Source of the DNA: Deltaproteobacteria bacterium
Lineage (GTDB): Bacteria > Myxococcota > UBA727 > JABDBI01
Assembly: GCA_016764955.1 (NCBI GenBank)
Contig: JAESQZ010000044.1
Coordinates: 1 to 8,418, forward strand
Reading direction: 5' to 3'
Length of the DNA: 8,418 bases
Shown: positions 7,527 to 8,418 of the stretch, one piece after another
Layout of the letters: each line of letters opens with the position of its first letter
Position numbering within the stretch: position 1 is the stretch's first letter
The notes under the pieces: generated by a model
Told to the model about the DNA's origin: nothing
Seen by the model: only the letters and a program-made list of their open reading frames with translations
Database searches by the model: none
Made by a program: the position numbers and the translations under genes

Positions 7527-8339
7527 ATGTCAAAAATCAAATTATCGAAGCGAGCGAAGTTGGTGTTGGGGTGGATTAAACGCCAGGCTGTCATCCCGGA
7601 CTTGATCCGGGATCCAGCAGAATTACCCATACGCCAGCAAACATTGGCAGACTTATTAGGCTGCTCACGTCGGAGCATTTATCGCGCGTTGAAGCAGCTT
7701 AAAGAGCAGGGGTATTTAAAAGAGACGGGGAAGCGTCAAAAGAGGTGCAAAGTTTATGGGGTTCTTTCTAAATGTCGCTCTTACAGAGCTCACCGGGAGG
7801 ACGTCAATTCACCTGGGCCTTGCGAGCTATCCGCCTACGCTAAAGCTACGGCGGACAAGAAGCTCGCTGCAACCCAGGCTACTGACAATGCCCGCCCTAC
7901 GGCCGTCGTTGATAATAATTGTCATGACTTACAACGTTGCCAGGCTACAGGCGCCAGCGGCGCCTTAATTGACGGCAGCCTGGACACTGAGAGGCATGAA
8001 ATGCCGAACTGGGTCCAGGTGAAGGAAGACCTTTGCCCCCTGGCCCAATTTCACCTCGATAATTGCCGAAATATATTTCGCTATAATTTCCCCGAAAGCT
8101 TTGATTGGGAAAAGCACTTTGCCGAAGCAACTCACAAAATTCGCCATGTTGAACATCAAACTAAATTCTGGCGCCTCATGTTTGATAACTTATACCTGAT
8201 CCAAGAGCGCGAGACTGGCAAGCCACATAGTGCAAGAGTCGATAACCCGGACTCGACGTTATTTGGTGTTTCATACCCCAAAGAGCCGCCGCCAGGTAAT
8301 ATTGATCACATTTTGAAGACGCGGCCAGCCTATAGATAA
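7527..8339 (+). CDS. Unrecognised protein with N-terminal winged helix-turn-helix
   Basis: I do not recognise this 270-residue protein as a whole. Residues 1-79 form a probable winged helix: helix 1 SKRAKLVLGWIKRQ, then QTLADLLGCSRRSIYRALKQL (about 38-58) as the helix-turn-helix, then a basic wing GYLKETGKRQKRCKVYGV. Residues 21-32 (AVIPDLIRDPAE) are encoded by a palindromic repeat placed between helix 1 and the HTH. Residues 80-160 are low in predicted structure and are encoded by more palindromes (for example SAYAKATADKKLA). Residues 160-270 look like an ordinary folded domain rich in aromatic and charged residues (RNIFRYNFPESFDWEKHF, HQTKFWRLMFDNLYLIQERE) and end PAYR. It may bind DNA, perhaps the flanking inverted repeats, as a replication initiator or repressor would; this is inference. 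The ATG has GGGGAG four bases upstream. No transposase, integrase or nuclease motif is visible. Confidence 0.7.
   Translation: MSKIKLSKRAKLVLGWIKRQAVIPDLIRDPAELPIRQQTLADLLGCSRRSIYRALKQLKEQGYLKETGKRQKRCKVYGVLSKCRSYRAHREDVNSPGPCELSAYAKATADKKLAATQATDNARPTAVVDNNCHDLQRCQATGASGALIDGSLDTERHEMPNWVQVKEDLCPLAQFHLDNCRNIFRYNFPESFDWEKHFAEATHKIRHVEHQTKFWRLMFDNLYLIQERETGKPHSARVDNPDSTLFGVSYPKEPPPGNIDHILKTRPAYR
7588..7617. repeat. Palindromic repeat inserted in frame in the wHTH gene (copy d)
   Basis: TCCCGGA (7594-7600) pairs perfectly with TCCGGGA (7606-7612) around CTTGA, flanked by CTGTCA and TCCAG. On the minus strand it reads palindrome then ATGACAG, like copies a and c. In the gene frame it encodes AVIPDLIRDPA, a peptide type I know from many unrelated bacterial ORFs that carry such repeats. 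Its 30-bp length keeps the frame. Confidence 0.8.
7822..7867. repeat. Imperfect long hairpin encoding SAYAKATADKK
   Basis: An outer 7-bp stem, GCGAGCT (7822-7828) with AGCTCGC (7861-7867), surrounds an inner stem TCCGCC (7830-7835) with GGCGGA (7850-7855). The inner part can also pair GCT with AGC. In frame it gives ELSAYAKATADKKLA; the AYAKATA peptide type turns up in many unrelated proteins of uncultured bacteria, as I recall it, which marks it as a dispersed repeat and not a domain. Confidence 0.65.
7940..7983. repeat. Nested palindrome inside the wHTH gene
   Basis: CCAGGCT (7940-7946) pairs with AGCCTGG (7977-7983), and inside it GGCGCC (7950-7955) pairs with GGCGCC (7959-7964) around AGC. 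The word CCAGGCT also occurs directly at 7583-7589 and 7874-7880 in the same gene. The segment encodes a Gly/Ala/Ser-rich linker (QATGASGALIDG). Confidence 0.6.
8067..8080. repeat. Perfect 14-bp AT-rich palindrome
   Basis: CGAAATATATTTCG is a perfect 14-bp inverted repeat without a loop, inside the coding region for the C-terminal domain. It could be an operator-like dimer site, or simply codons for RNIFRY read in a palindromic way. Nothing else in the sequence decides between these. Confidence 0.3.
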
Positions 8340-8346
8340 ATAGGTT

Positions 8347-8366
8347 CCAGGCACCTGGGGTATGAC
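8347..8366. repeat. Short palindrome with ATGAC tail after the wHTH gene (copy e)
   Basis: CCAG (8347-8350) pairs with CTGG (8355-8358) around GCAC, and ATGAC follows at 8362-8366. It begins eight bases after the TAA of the gene and precedes the T-run of the right arm (8373-8379). The T-run is too far from the stem for a standard intrinsic terminator, though the two may still act together. Confidence 0.45.
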
Positions 8367-8370
8367 GCTT

Positions 8371-8418
8371 ACTTTTTTTCAATCACGATTATCCACAGTC
8401 ATTCAAAATCCCGGACCA
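8371..8418 (-). repeat. Right arm of long inverted repeat
   Basis: Its reverse complement matches 7286-7334 with one substitution and one single-base length change in the homopolymer run. It ends in CCCGGACCA at the last base of the window, so its outer boundary is unknown. Confidence 0.9.
8389..8397 (+). promoter_or_regulatory. Perfect DnaA-box sequence in the right arm
   Basis: TTATCCACA, identical to the strict E. coli consensus, mirrors the box at 7307-7315. The two boxes therefore face each other about 1.08 kb apart as parts of the inverted arms. Function is inferred from the match only. Confidence 0.5.

Larger units (their letters stand above)
7286..8418. mobile_element. Candidate element of about 1.1 kb bounded by long inverted repeats
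   Basis: The segment is framed by inverted arms of 49 and 48 bp that differ by one substitution and one A/T-run length change. Inside are a four-hairpin leader, one gene with a winged helix and a terminal palindrome. The gene-dense conserved operons to the left end before it, and the internal DNA has a patchwork of palindromes unlike the left part of the window. No transposase motif is visible, so it could be a non-autonomous element, an element whose one protein acts on its ends, or a host gene between two inserted short repeats. The right arm touches the window edge, so neither its outer limit nor a target duplication can be seen. Confidence 0.55.

Noticed and set aside
7756..7968. Second plus-strand frame inside the wHTH gene
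   Set aside because: It overlaps the longer gene and has no ribosome site; its peptide is a frame-shifted reading of the palindromic DNA.
7965..8382. Minus-strand open frames of 61-68 codons opposite the wHTH gene
   Set aside because: They lack ribosome sites and protein-like domains, and overlap a plus-strand gene with a good start, a wHTH and a normal C-terminal domain.
7286..8418. Ordinary insertion sequence with a DDE, HUH or serine transposase
   Set aside because: The single protein shows no DDE, HUH, serine or tyrosine recombinase motif. A helix-turn-helix alone does not justify calling it a transposase.

Overview
The window reads as a chromosomal segment of a Gram-negative bacterium, probably a proteobacterium or a less-studied relative. 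The support is indirect: a TldD/TldE pair, a compact NarL-type two-component pair, and small dispersed palindromes ending in ATGAC(A/G), a type common in proteobacterial genomes. The coding DNA is mildly AT-leaning and no gene names a species, so I do not assign one.

Layout. 1-2570 (+): a large alpha-helical repeat (HEAT/ARM-like) protein, open to the left edge and so possibly cut at its N-terminus; its second half is built from units spaced exactly 219 bp (73 aa). 2571-2644: two palindromes and a half copy between convergent gene ends. 2645-5412 (-): a two-gene operon, tldD then tldE, with an ATGA overlap, for a heterodimeric zinc metalloprotease. 5467-7217 (+), divergent from tldD: a membrane histidine kinase and a NarL/FixJ response regulator, again with an ATGA overlap. 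7218-7526 is the only gene-free stretch above 300 bases: a palindrome (7219-7244), the left arm of a long inverted repeat (7286-7334) and a run of four hairpins (7384-7514). 7527-8339 (+): an unrecognised protein with an N-terminal winged helix-turn-helix. 8340-8418: another palindrome and the right arm of the inverted repeat, running to the last base.

The most interesting part is the right end. Near-perfect 48/49-bp inverted repeats, each holding a perfect consensus DnaA box, bracket a four-hairpin leader and one gene that carries palindromic sequence in frame. It looks like a mobile or selfish element of about 1.1 kb with no recognisable transposase. I infer a unit of inverted repeat, structured leader, DNA-binding protein and inverted repeat; its mechanism cannot be read from the sequence.

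How the genes work together: TldD and TldE should form one protease, and the kinase should phosphorylate its adjacent regulator. Whether the regulator controls tldDE across the short divergent gap is a guess. Nothing ties the repeat protein to these functions beyond position.
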